Below are positions 35,101-42,559 of a stretch of 48,858 nt of DNA, in pieces (the first letter of the stretch is position 1; every line of letters begins with the position of its first letter). The position numbers and the translations under genes were made by a program. Location of the stretch: NCBI GenBank assembly GCA_003164095.1, contig PLRX01000156.1, forward strand, positions 1 to 48,858, in the 5' to 3' direction. The notes under the pieces are model-generated. The model had not been told where the DNA came from and ran no database searches. It saw only the letters and a list, made by a program, of their open reading frames with translations. Source of the DNA: Acidimicrobiaceae bacterium. Its GTDB lineage: Bacteria; Actinomycetota; Acidimicrobiia; Acidimicrobiales; RAAP-2.

Positions 35101-35748
35101 ACGGGTCAGCCGGACGCACTGGCCATCTACGGCGGCCAGATGGTGGACCTGCGCTGGCACCAGGGTCGCGACATCGAGCTCGTCGAGCTCATCGAGCAGA
35201 TGGTCGAGGCCACGCCCGAGATCGACAGCTTCCAGGCCGCGCTGGCCCGGATCTACGCCGACATCGGCCGCACCGAGGATGCGCAGGCGCTCCTCACCGT
35301 CGGCGCCGCAGACCGGTTCGCCCATCCCTTCGACCCGCTGGCCACGACGACCATCGCCCTGTGGTGCGAGACCGCCATCCAGCTGGCCGACACCGCCGCC
35401 GCCACCATCCTGATCGATCGCCTGGCGTCCTTCGCCGACCAGGTGATCTGCAGCGGCGTCAATATCTTCGGGTCGCTCGACCACTACCGCGGTGCGCTGT
35501 GCGCCGTCCTGGGTGCCCATGAGGACGCCGAGCGCCTGCTCACCCTCGGTCTCGCCACCCACGAGGCCCTCGGCGCGCCCTTCTTCGAGGCCCGGTCCTG
35601 CCTCGAACTGGCTCGCATGCACCGGGCCCGCGGCGGTCCGGGCGACGCCGACGCGGCCGAGCACCTCGCAGGACGTGGGCTCGGGCTCGCCCGACGGTTC
35701 GGCTACGCGGGTGTGGAACGCCGCGTCGTCGACCTGGTGGGTGCCTGA
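32164..35748 (+). CDS. AfsR/SARP-like regulator: winged helix, BTAD, AAA ATPase and TPR-like repeats
   Basis: Giant cytosolic regulator, 1194 residues from ATG 32164 (ATG 32155 also possible). Order: winged helix of the OmpR/SARP type (LSLGGRRQRAVLALLALH to SYVSRLRSML, residues about 15-95); bacterial transcriptional-activation domain (residues about 100-245, ending RGILVQEQGIEPGDELQLLE); STAND-type ATPase with Walker A GEAGQGKST near 317-324 and Walker B VLVLDDLQWAD near 431; then about 650 residues of Ala/Glu-rich helical repeats of TPR type. No LuxR helix-turn-helix at the C-terminus, so DNA binding must be N-terminal. Such proteins switch on pathway genes when a signal or partner releases the ATPase. 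Convergent with the decarboxylase-like gene. Confidence 0.93.
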   Translation: MDFRLLGPFEVWRDGMPLSLGGRRQRAVLALLALHVGTVVSTDRIVEEIWADAPPPSALRTLHSYVSRLRSMLRTDGQDPLVRREPGYVLELDPADVDAVRFERLVQEAVAALDTEDAEAADRALRAGLDLWRGEALADFAYEPFATAEGRRLDERRLEALELRVDVDLTLGRHAQVVAELEALVTGHPYRERFWAQLMVALYRCGRQTDAVAAYGRIRGILVQEQGIEPGDELQLLERQVLEQSTDLTLPGVPPGARRSGTAPPPFLTPTRRVPLPERLLLRPDIGVIGRTEQIGTLTSAVGQAHTGQGRAVLLVSGEAGQGKSTVVAEVARRAFDDGAYVLSGHCEQDLSGPYQLFAESLGHYVRHAPEDELRDVVDEHGPELGTLLPGLVTRLPGLPPVRAVDPDSERFKLFAAVVDLLARLSLDRTVVLVLDDLQWADHGSLQLLRHLAADDRPKRLVVVGTFRDSELSESDQLVETLGGLRRLDGVGRIDLPGFEPTEVVSVMGAIAGRPMDERGIALATAVHEETDGNPFFVSEVTRHLLDVGALRQDGAGGWVAPTDMGEASLPAGVREVIDARVVRLGRDAAAALSLAAVIGRDFDLDLLLAATDTTPDDLLDTLEGAATVSLVREPLDRPGWYTFSHALIQRTLYEGIGASRRALLHRKVFDVLEQRDTATGPGASTVAAAEMARHLVASARPDDAPAVVRYARRAAEEAVAALNPEEAVRWYAVALDALGDEVDVTRARLLSRLGDVQRQTGDLAYRATLFEAARLALEFDDVDTLVLAALANSRQIQSTTGTIDQERVDVLEASLDRVGPIPTPERARLLAHLASDRSYDGDPERRVRLVEEALDIARQVDDPATLFDVLLRRIGIWMPADVNKRLAESAEALAIAEALADPVARFWALFYRAMVAAEAADRVLLDECRARVPEEARSTGQPMLLWSTTYARSWQALLDGDIDGAEALTTEALELGMATGQPDALAIYGGQMVDLRWHQGRDIELVELIEQMVEATPEIDSFQAALARIYADIGRTEDAQALLTVGAADRFAHPFDPLATTTIALWCETAIQLADTAAATILIDRLASFADQVICSGVNIFGSLDHYRGALCAVLGAHEDAERLLTLGLATHEALGAPFFEARSCLELARMHRARGGPGDADAAEHLAGRGLGLARRFGYAGVERRVVDLVGA

Positions 35749-35778
35749 CGCGTCGCGACGCCGGGCGCGGCAGGCGGA

Positions 35779-36732
35779 TCAGCTGGCGGCAAGAACGAAC
35801 TCGGCGGTGACCTCGAGCCCGAACGGGACGTCCTGGGAGGCGAGTCCGAGCGTCCGGTCGAGGGGATGGCTCGGCAGGGACGAGAGGTCGAACCGGAAAC
35901 TGCGGCGCAGGAGGCGGGCGCGGAGGGACTCGAACGTCGAGGTCAGCTCCACCAGGTCCACGCCCGTGGCCACGGTGCCGTTCTGCGCAGGCGTCCGGAA
36001 CTGGCGGGCCGCGACCTGGCGCAGCTGTCGATGGGCCACGGCCGCCACCGCCTCGCTGAACAGCGACTCGTCGGGCAGCGTCCCCGTGCCGCGCAGGAGC
36101 TCACGGAGAGCGTCGCCCGCCATCCGGCCCGCTTCGATGATCACGTCCTCCACCGCCTCGCCCGTGTGGGGCCCGTCGCCTGCGGTCAGGTCGAAGAGGC
36201 GGTGGTACCCCGACGTCGCGCTCCGGCTGAACGTCCCGCCGAAGACGTCGAGGGAGCACGACGGGCGGTCGCCGGTCGTGATGGCGGGCTCGCCCCACTG
36301 CTTGGCGATCCCGTAGATCTCGCGACCACCGACGAGCGAGACCGGGTTGTCGACCCACATGGCCGGGATGAACAGGGCGATGCGGTCGATGAGTTCGACA
36401 TGGTCGGCACGGTGGGCGGCCGCTGTCGGTATCCAGAAGGCGGCATGGCGCTCCGGTGAGCTGCCCATGTCGGCGTACGTGGTGGCGAAGTACGCCGAGC
36501 GCTCCTTGCTGAGTGACCGGACGGTCATGGACCCGAACGAGAGCAGGACGAATTCGCCGAGCGGTGTGTACGACGTGACGCCGTGCGGGTCGACCAGGAC
36601 CTTCGAGCACAGGTCGGCCAACAGGGCGGGATCGGCGCGCAGGGCGAAGAGGTAGACCTTCGCTTCGGAGCAGAGGAACGGGCCGGGTACCGACGCCAGG
36701 CCGCCGTACTCGAGGTACGCGGGCCCCGTCAC
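35779..36732 (-). CDS. Acetoacetate decarboxylase-like protein
   Basis: 317-residue protein that I assign to the acetoacetate-decarboxylase-like fold. Supporting stretches are DPHGVTSYTPLGEFVLLSFGSMTVRSL, the metal-free barrel strand AAFWIPTAAAHRAD, and WVDNPVSLVGGREIYGIAKQWGEP, which resembles the region (GREIYGFPKK) around the active-site Lys in the family; here Lys in IAKQWGEP may fill that role. GTG 36732 overlaps the stop of the FAD oxidoreductase (GTGA). Family members decarboxylate beta-keto acids or act in polyketide-like and terpene pathways. The pairing suggests both act on one lipophilic substrate. Confidence 0.75.
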   Translation of the reverse strand: MTGPAYLEYGGLASVPGPFLCSEAKVYLFALRADPALLADLCSKVLVDPHGVTSYTPLGEFVLLSFGSMTVRSLSKERSAYFATTYADMGSSPERHAAFWIPTAAAHRADHVELIDRIALFIPAMWVDNPVSLVGGREIYGIAKQWGEPAITTGDRPSCSLDVFGGTFSRSATSGYHRLFDLTAGDGPHTGEAVEDVIIEAGRMAGDALRELLRGTGTLPDESLFSEAVAAVAHRQLRQVAARQFRTPAQNGTVATGVDLVELTSTFESLRARLLRRSFRFDLSSLPSHPLDRTLGLASQDVPFGLEVTAEFVLAAS

Positions 36733-38933
36733 TGCTCGACCCGTGTCAGCCAGTCGACGTTCTCGGCGGAGATGAAGGCCGGCGTGCCGCAGATCGACCG
36801 GGCCGCCCGCATCCCGGACATCGTCGCCGCTTCGACGCACCCGCCGTTGATGCCGTTGAGGGTCCAGTCCCCTGCCAGGTAGAGGTTCGTGATACCGGGG
36901 CCGTGCGCCTTCGACCGTGCCGCCTCCACCAGGGCGTCCTCTCGGAGCCGGTGCGCGGTCGAGCCGGCGACCGACAGGACGTACCGCTCGGTGTGCTCGA
37001 AGTTGGCCCGCAGGTACTGTGCCTCGAAGCGGGCGCGGTCGTCACCCCCGGCGGCATCGAAGAGGACGGACCAGTCGAAGCTCCCGTCCGCCCGCGTCGC
37101 CTTCGGCCACAGCTCGGTGGCGTGGTCGCGGAGCAGATCGTGCACGCCGCGTGCGACCTCGGCGTCAGCGGCCGCCTGGGTCTGCTGGTCGGGCATCACC
37201 CCGCAGAAGTAGGCGACACCTAGCGGTGGGCCGGCCCCCCACTCCTCGCGGACGAGCAGGTGGGACATGTCGCAGTAGGTGTCGATCGGCTCCACGAAGC
37301 TCGTGGCGATCGCGTCCTTCCCGAAGCGGGCGCCCAGGTCGTCGAGCGTCCTCGTGGTCCACACCTGGCCGGCCTGGGTCATGACGCTGTGGCAGTTGTC
37401 CAGCATGGCGCGGAAGGCGGGCACCTGGTCCGCCACCTGGCGGGAGATCTCGCGCAGTGCGGGTGCGGGGATCGCCAGCACCACGGTGTCGAAGTCCGTG
37501 CCGTGGTGGAGGACCTGTTCGGTCGCATCCGGCGCACGGCCCCCGTGCTCGAAGGCGACGCCCTGATCGCGCAGCCCCGGGCCGTCCACCAGTTGGTCCC
37601 AGAGGGGCTCGCTCGGCCAGCAGGGTAGGCCGGCGACGTCCACCAACGGTTCGTACGTCGCACCCGAGGGGAGCTCGGCCTGCTGGACCATCCGGATCCC
37701 GTCCACACTGGACCGGTCGGCCGAGAGCTGGAGCTCGGACACCTCGCGGAAGAACTCGAAGCGGACGCCGCGGTGACGGAGGACCTCGTACATGGGGCCG
37801 AAGATGGTGTCTCCCATGCCGGCCTGCATCTTGTAGGCGATGTGCTCGCGGTAGCCGCCCATCAGCCGGAGGATCCCGTGGACGCCGGTGCCGGCGGCGA
37901 GGTCGGGCTTCGCGGTCCCGCCTTCGTAGCGGTAGGCGAACGCCGCGTCGTACCAGCCGCGTAGGAACGGCGAGTGGTCGAGCTGGAGTGTGAACGCCTC
38001 CGCACCATAGGACTCGAGGAACTCCGAGAGCTCGAAGTTGTCGATCGACAAGAACCCGTTGGCGATCACGTCGGTGTCGAGGATGCCGACCATAGCGGTG
38101 ACGAACGTGTCGAAGGTGGTGAAGAACAGCCGAAGCTCGGTGTGGTCGACCCGGTGCTTCACGAACTGCTCCCACAAGTCGTGCTTGAAGTCCACGAGGG
38201 GCCTCACGACGTACGTTTCGAGGAGGTGGCCCATGGCTGCGGCCGCGTGGGTGTGCCCGCCCACGTCGCCCACGTCGGCGGCGATGTGCTGGACGGCGTC
38301 GAGCAGCCTCTCCTTCACGCCGGTGTCGAACTCGTTCAGGTCGACCTCGAAGTGTGCAGACCAGTGCAGGAACCGCTTCAGCGGCGCCTTGGGGAATTCG
38401 TGACCCTGCACCTTGAGATCGGCCCGGAGCGCGTCCCAGGTGTCGAGGGCCCACAGGATCCCCCGCGACATGACGTGCCAGAGCGATGGCAGGGGCCCGC
38501 TGGCGCCGAGTGCGGGGTGGACTGGTGACGTCCGCGGTGGGGGCTCGAACGAATGGGACAGCCACTTCTGGTCGTAGTACTCGAACAGCCCGATGATCGG
38601 GCTCGCCGTGAACGCCTCGTCGAATGTCCGGATGGGGCACGTAGGGATCCGAGGGCACTCCCGGCCGAGCTCCTCATAGCACTGGCGCATCGTGAAGAAG
38701 GCGTTGTCGTAGAAGCCGAACCAGATGTGGAGCCCGTGTTCTTCGATGCGACTTCCTCGGGCGAGGTTCCTGCCGCTCGCCCCTTTGCCGCCCAGCCTCC
38801 AGCCCGACTGGTAGACGGTCACGTCGTAGGCGGCGCGGAGCTCCTCGGTGCTCGTGAGCCAGAAGGCGGTGACCATGCCTCCCACCCCGCCGCCGAGGAC
38901 CGCCACCTTCTTCCGGCCAGACCCGTCCGCCAT
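36729..38933 (-). CDS. Large FAD-dependent oxidoreductase (phytoene-desaturase/amine-oxidase-like)
   Basis: 734 residues, much longer than usual desaturases (about 500). The FAD/NAD-binding Rossmann motif is at residues 10-20 (VAVLGGGVGGM), continued by VTVYQSGWRLGGKGASGRN and GLHIWFGFYDNAF. A large middle insertion (residues about 150-400) is helical and Asp/His/Phe-rich. The C-terminal flavin motif is NLYLAGDWTLNGINGGCVEAATMSGMRAA. The build matches a group of NAD(P)-binding proteins related to carotenoid and squalene desaturases whose substrates are not known to me. ATG 38933 follows GGAGCGGCGGAG. The stop overlaps the decarboxylase-like gene by GTGA, so the two form one unit. Confidence 0.88.
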   Translation of the reverse strand: MADGSGRKKVAVLGGGVGGMVTAFWLTSTEELRAAYDVTVYQSGWRLGGKGASGRNLARGSRIEEHGLHIWFGFYDNAFFTMRQCYEELGRECPRIPTCPIRTFDEAFTASPIIGLFEYYDQKWLSHSFEPPPRTSPVHPALGASGPLPSLWHVMSRGILWALDTWDALRADLKVQGHEFPKAPLKRFLHWSAHFEVDLNEFDTGVKERLLDAVQHIAADVGDVGGHTHAAAAMGHLLETYVVRPLVDFKHDLWEQFVKHRVDHTELRLFFTTFDTFVTAMVGILDTDVIANGFLSIDNFELSEFLESYGAEAFTLQLDHSPFLRGWYDAAFAYRYEGGTAKPDLAAGTGVHGILRLMGGYREHIAYKMQAGMGDTIFGPMYEVLRHRGVRFEFFREVSELQLSADRSSVDGIRMVQQAELPSGATYEPLVDVAGLPCWPSEPLWDQLVDGPGLRDQGVAFEHGGRAPDATEQVLHHGTDFDTVVLAIPAPALREISRQVADQVPAFRAMLDNCHSVMTQAGQVWTTRTLDDLGARFGKDAIATSFVEPIDTYCDMSHLLVREEWGAGPPLGVAYFCGVMPDQQTQAAADAEVARGVHDLLRDHATELWPKATRADGSFDWSVLFDAAGGDDRARFEAQYLRANFEHTERYVLSVAGSTAHRLREDALVEAARSKAHGPGITNLYLAGDWTLNGINGGCVEAATMSGMRAARSICGTPAFISAENVDWLTRVEQ

Positions 38934-39083
38934 GCTCCGCCGCTCCTGTGTCCCGACGGCACACCATCGGCGGAGGCCCGCCGTCCACTCCGGAATCCCT
39001 GCGCCGTCGGGGGCCGAGTATCTCAGCGGTGGATCGGCCTCCGCAAGAGCCGTTGCGTCAGGGCGCGACCGTGGTGACCGGGT

Positions 39084-39764
39084 TCAGGCCGGACGAGCGG
39101 AGTCGCACGGGATCTGCTGGAGACCGGGCCACTTGGCGCGCGCCTCCTTGAGGTAGCGGCTGGCCAACTGGCGCGAGAAGGCGAAGGCCTCGCCGATCTG
39201 GCCGGCCGTCATCCCGTTGTCGATGGCCACGGCTACGAGCGCCAGCCGGAAGCGGTGGCGGGCCGCCTCGAGCTCGCCCATGGCGTCGCTGACGCTCCGG
39301 CGGATGGACCCCCCGATGGTCGGGACCAGGATGTCCTTGGCCAGGCCGGCCCGGATCGCCGCCATCCCGTCCTCGTACTGTGCGAGATCGTCGGCCAGCA
39401 CCGTCTGGAGGTGGACGGCGGCGTCCCGACGGACTGTCATCGCCTCGGCCACCTCCAGCTCGTAGACGGTCAGCCCGCGTGGACCGGTGCCCGTGGCCCC
39501 ACCACGGGCCTGTCGCTCCTCGAACTTCGCCTTGCGCCTGGCCAGCTCGTCCTTGAGTTCGTCGCTGAGCCCGGTTGCCACGTCGCCAGAGGACAGGCGG
39601 GGGAGATCGAACCGACGGCGGTCGCCGGCACCTGCACCGGCCGCACCCTCCAGGTCGGGTAGCCCATCGAGCGCATGGAAGCCCCATGCGGCATCAGTGG
39701 TCGACTCCGGCTGGTAGGTCGGGACGGGACGGTCGGTGCGCAGGCTGCCCGCCGCCCGCCTCAT
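39084..39764 (-). CDS. HTH-like protein, paralog B of a pair
   Basis: 226-residue paralog of the protein at 31219-31890: same N-terminal SLRTDRP and WGFHALDGLPDLE, a middle of different sequence, then LTVYELEVAEAM, RRDAAVHLQTVLADD, IGGSIRRSVSDAM, ARHRFRLALVAV and DNGMTAGQIGEAFAFSRQLASRYLKEAR. The last block is the most conserved and looks like a helix-turn-helix followed by a positively charged helix. ATG 39764 has GGAGAT upstream. Upstream DNA shares a motif with paralog A. It stands next to the oxidoreductase gene on the same strand with 150 bases between. Function unknown. Confidence 0.8.
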   Translation of the reverse strand: MRRAAGSLRTDRPVPTYQPESTTDAAWGFHALDGLPDLEGAAGAGAGDRRRFDLPRLSSGDVATGLSDELKDELARRKAKFEERQARGGATGTGPRGLTVYELEVAEAMTVRRDAAVHLQTVLADDLAQYEDGMAAIRAGLAKDILVPTIGGSIRRSVSDAMGELEAARHRFRLALVAVAIDNGMTAGQIGEAFAFSRQLASRYLKEARAKWPGLQQIPCDSARPA

Positions 39765-39861
39765 GACCGGATCTCCGCGCCGCGTGAGCGTGGGCGGTCC
39801 GTCGTCGACATCAGCGTCCTCCGCTCCGTCCGGTCCGTGTAGGCACTGAGTGATCCTGTCA

Positions 39862-39893
39862 GGTGCAATTTACCAGATTCCGACCCTGTTGCA
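39862..39893. promoter_or_regulatory. Conserved upstream motif, copy B
   Basis: GGTGCAAT (39862-39869) and CCTGTTGCA (39885-39893) repeat the blocks seen before paralog A. On the minus strand TTGCAA (39894-39889), a 16-bp spacer and TAAATT (39872-39867) could be the -35 and -10 of paralog B, about 100 bp before its start, leaving a long leader. Confidence 0.5.
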
Positions 39894-40255
39894 ATCGAAG
39901 ATTACTACGAGATGTCGGCCGACTCGTCCGACTGTCGTGGTCGGGAGCCGCTGCCGTGGAGCCCGGCGCCGGCACGCACCGAATGGGAGCAGGATGCCGG
40001 GACATGGGCGCGGGTGATCCTCTGCCCTTGTCCTCCACGAACCCGGACGGGCTCGCCCTCGTGGCTGGGAACTCAGTACGGGGGATGTGGAGAGGTGCGA
40101 GAGCGGCCGAATCGGACTCATTGCTGACCAGCGATGAGAGGGACTCAGGCACGAATCGTCGAACACGCAAGTCGTCTGCCAGGCACGATTCGACGGGGGC
40201 GGACAGTGGCGGACCCGAAAATATAGGCCCAGTTCTAGGCCCAGGCCCAAAAATG

Positions 40256-40277
40256 AGTCGGACTTGTGCGTCCGACT
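40256..40277. repeat. Perfect hairpin AGTCGGAC / GTCCGACT
   Basis: 8-bp arms (40256-40263, 40270-40277) with a 6-nt loop. Preceded by AAAAA and three GGCCCA copies. Could be an RNA hairpin or a protein site; no adjacent gene explains it. Confidence 0.4.
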
Positions 40278-40453
40278 GATTCCACATCTCCCACGAAGAA
40301 TTCGCGGATGGCGGGGGATGGAGCAGCCATCCGATCTTGGGTTGTGACCGCAGGCCTCCGCCTTCCACCGGCGCTGACGGGATGAGGTCGGCCAGGTGCT
40401 GGTCGCATGACTCCACTCGTACCGGTTAGATGTGACGCACTCGGTCGAACTTC

Positions 40454-40476
40454 GTCCTCAGCTTCGGAAGCTGAGG
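40454..40476 (-). terminator. 11-bp hairpin after the nucleotidyltransferase gene
   Basis: TCCTCAGCTTC and GAAGCTGAGGA pair perfectly around one base. It lies 46 bases beyond the stop of the minus-strand toxin-like gene, so it probably ends that operon. No U-tract. Confidence 0.5.
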
Positions 40477-40522
40477 ATGCCGACGCTCACGGGTCCTGGT
40501 CCAGCTCCGGATGTATCCCGGG

Positions 40523-41092
40523 TCAGGCGGGCTGCTGTCGGAGCAGCGACCGGAGCCTCGCCACCGATGGGTAGGCCGTCGGTCCCTTGAACTGCACGAG
40601 CTGGTGCTCGACGTAGTCCGGATCTATCGCTGTACCAGCGTCGATCATCGCCTCGATGTCGACCCAGTCCTTGGACCGACCGAACGAGATCTTGAAGACT
40701 ACGAGGTCATCCGCAGTGAGGAACGGGAGCTCATGTCGTTCGCCCGCATGGAAGAAGGGCATGGCTACGGATCGGTCGAGGACGACCTCATGGAAGGCAT
40801 CGAAGGCGAAGAACAGGTCGACGACCACCGTCTCGCCGACCTGATGGAGTCTCATGCCGGCAGCGGGCATGGCTCGTGCCGCATCATCGTCAGCGTGCCA
40901 TCCGATCGTGCCGAGGTGTGCGAGAAGTGTCGACCTCGAGTCGTAGGGGACACCGACGTTGATGTCGACATCTACCGTGCCTCGAGGCTCGGCGTAGTAG
41001 GCGAGGGCCAGTGCACCGCCGAACGCGTGCCTCACGCCCAATGCGGTCAGCTCCGCGTCGATCTCGAGGATGACGTTCCCGATCGCTCTCAT
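40523..41092 (-). CDS. Nucleotidyltransferase-fold protein, toxin-like (AbiEii/MNT type)
   Basis: 189-residue nucleotidyltransferase. The fold's signature is FGGALALAYYAEPRGTVDVDINV: Gly25-Gly26 and the acidic pair Asp41/Asp43 that hold Mg-ATP. VVDLFFAFDAF carries a third acid, and FLTADDLVVFKISFGRSKDWVDIEAM matches the family's later helix. Such proteins act as toxins of type IV/type II-like modules by adding nucleotides to tRNA or other targets, or as housekeeping resistance enzymes. It overlaps the upstream HTH gene by ATGA, the usual antitoxin-toxin order. Target unknown. Confidence 0.85.
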   Translation of the reverse strand: MRAIGNVILEIDAELTALGVRHAFGGALALAYYAEPRGTVDVDINVGVPYDSRSTLLAHLGTIGWHADDDAARAMPAAGMRLHQVGETVVVDLFFAFDAFHEVVLDRSVAMPFFHAGERHELPFLTADDLVVFKISFGRSKDWVDIEAMIDAGTAIDPDYVEHQLVQFKGPTAYPSVARLRSLLRQQPA

Positions 41093-41472
41093 GAGCCGGC
41101 CCTCGACAAGCGGATCGCGTCGGCGAGAGCCAGCACCTGCTCCAGCTTCATCGCAGACAGTTCGTCATTCTGCTGCGGCCTGTCCGATGCCGACTCACCG
41201 ACCCAGGTCGGACCATCGGGGCCCGGACGGCTCCGCTTGTCGGTCGTGGGGGCTGTTCCGGGAAGAGGGCAGATCAGGCGGCGCTCGCCGGCCGTCGCCT
41301 CCAAGAGGTAGCCGCACCCCACGAGGATCCGATTCAACACATCAGCTGATGGCATCTGGCGGTCGTTCTCGTAAGCCGAGAGATTCGGCTGCTCGATCCC
41401 GACGATGCGGGCCAGCTCGACCTGCGTCAAGCCTCGGGAGACCCGTGCCTGCCTGATGAATGCTCCGTACAT
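41089..41472 (-). CDS. XRE-family HTH protein, putative antitoxin
   Basis: 127 residues. The N-terminal 60 are a standard XRE helix-turn-helix (FIRQARVSRGLTQVELARIVGIEQPNLSAYENDRQMPSADVLNRIL). The rest (AGERRLICPLPG..., then DELSAMKLEQVLALADAIRLSR) is probably the toxin-binding tail. ATG 41472 has GGAGCGACC upstream and an AT-rich promoter. The stop overlaps the nucleotidyltransferase start by ATGA. An open frame extends much further upstream but lacks sense. Autoregulation through the AT-rich site is likely. Confidence 0.9.
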   Translation of the reverse strand: MYGAFIRQARVSRGLTQVELARIVGIEQPNLSAYENDRQMPSADVLNRILVGCGYLLEATAGERRLICPLPGTAPTTDKRSRPGPDGPTWVGESASDRPQQNDELSAMKLEQVLALADAIRLSRAGS

Positions 41473-41848
41473 GGTCGCTCCGATATATATTGAGATAGAT
41501 ATGTTACCCCATGCGACCACAGCCAGGATCCGGCCCATGCATCGTGCTCGACACGGCCCGCACCGAACAGGCCGCTCCTGCCCCGCCAGGTGCTCGGGCC
41601 CGCTGCGGCCGAGACGGCCGCCCGTGAGTCCGGGGTTGCTCGGTAGACCGCTGGTGCGTCCGATCGTCGGCCACGTCCACTTCGAGTTGAGGTGAGGATC
41701 GGCAAGTTGGCCTCTGCTGGCTGAGCTGAGACGGCGGGTGTCAATGGCAGTTCCACCGGGCTCCGTCCAATGGACCACTGGGTAACGCCAGGCCCCGGTT
41801 TCGTGGTCACTGCTACCGTCAAGCCAATGGCTTGGGTGGGTTGACGCC
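41473..41848. other. Intergenic region with AT-rich antitoxin promoter
   Basis: No gene. On the minus strand TATATAT (41489-41483) lies just upstream of the HTH gene within a strongly AT-rich 25-bp patch, fitting a promoter/operator of the toxin-antitoxin pair. Further right, TACCGT (41814-41819) is a -10-like box 7 nt before ATG 41827, which opens a 5-codon frame (MAWVG) ending just before GTG 41849. Confidence 0.5.
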
Positions 41849-42247
41849 GTGGACGACCTGGATGGTGCGAGGTACATCTCGCTCACCACGTTCAAGATGG
41901 ACGGCTCTCCCGTTTCGAGTCCAGTGTGGATCACGGGTGCCGCCGGGAAGTACGTGCTCACCACTGGTGACAAGGCATGGAAGACGCGCCGGCTGTTGCG
42001 CAACTCTTCAGTTCGAGTGCAGGTCTGTGACATGCGAGGCCGTGTTGAACCACAGGCAACCAGGTACGTAGGAATGGGCGAAGTGGACAGCTCGGCAGAC
42101 GCCGTGGCCGCAGCCGAGCTGGCGTTGGCAGCGAAGTACGGCTGGCAGTTCCATGTCATCAAGATGTTCGAGAGCCTGAAGGGGCGATTAGGTCGTGGGG
42201 AGCGCCATCAGCCTGTCGCTGTCCACCTTTCGCTCAGCAAGGGCTGA
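41849..42247 (+). CDS. PPOX-class F420-dependent protein
   Basis: 132-residue split-barrel protein of the F420-dependent Rv1155/deazaflavin type. Typical beginning LDGARYISLTTFKMDGSPVSSPVWITGAAGKYVLTT, with GDKAWKTRRLLRNSSVRVQVCDMRG as the cofactor phosphate-binding part. The middle and C-terminal helix (AAAELALAAKYGWQFHVIKMFESLKGR) match small membrane-free members. GTG 41849 is taken because the family begins just there. A five-codon frame at 41827 precedes it. A short hairpin follows at 42307. Divergent from the HTH/nucleotidyltransferase pair, so probably not part of it. Confidence 0.85.
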   Translation: MDDLDGARYISLTTFKMDGSPVSSPVWITGAAGKYVLTTGDKAWKTRRLLRNSSVRVQVCDMRGRVEPQATRYVGMGEVDSSADAVAAAELALAAKYGWQFHVIKMFESLKGRLGRGERHQPVAVHLSLSKG

Positions 42248-42306
42248 AAGCGCAGACGGTTGCGGCTGTCTCTGTGGAGTTGACCCGTCCTAGCGCGCAT
42301 GACGTG

Positions 42307-42325
42307 CTCAGCTTCGCAGGCTGAG
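42307..42325 (+). terminator. Small hairpin after the PPOX gene
   Basis: CTCAGC and GCTGAG with a 7-nt loop, 59 bases past the stop. Weak; no U-tract. Confidence 0.3.
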
Positions 42326-42547
42326 GGAAGTGGCAGCTTGCGGACTGCGTCGTCGGTGAACCTCTTGCCGCTCCCAAAGGAATTGACCAGACAGCTGCTC
42401 TCTTGAGCGTCTTGCATGAAGTACAGCGTCGTGGTGCTCCCCGCCGTCACGACCGTGCCACCGCCGGCGGCTGGCTTCATTCGCTGCGGTGCTGGCCCGG
42501 GGCGCTCGGACGGCCGTTCCGGGTCCGCATCGTTTCTGGCCAGATGG

Positions 42548-42553
42548 GACAAT
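42548..42553 (+). promoter_or_regulatory. -10-like box GACAAT for the leaderless second regulator
   Basis: GACAAT ends 6 nt before GTG 42560, the same geometry as other starts in the window. Confidence 0.4.
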
Positions 42554-42559
42554 GCATCC

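Larger units (their letters stand above)
39765..40522. other. Intergenic region, AT-richer than its neighbours
   Basis: About 760 bases without a gene I believe in. It contains the promoter motif of paralog B near 39862-39893, three GGCCCA copies around 40226-40248, and two perfect hairpins (40256-40277, 40454-40476). Overlapping open frames on both strands (for example 39863-40279) have chance-like composition. Confidence 0.5.
42248..42559. other. Intergenic region before the second giant regulator
   Basis: About 310 bases. Hairpin at 42307-42325, then nothing certain. A minus-strand frame here has a stretch of ordinary composition (VVTAGSTTTLYFMQ) but no start or similarity that I trust. 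Confidence 0.45.

Noticed and set aside
39863-40279. Open frame within the gene-poor region
   Set aside because: No family, no start signal, and the hairpin 40256-40277 overlaps its end.
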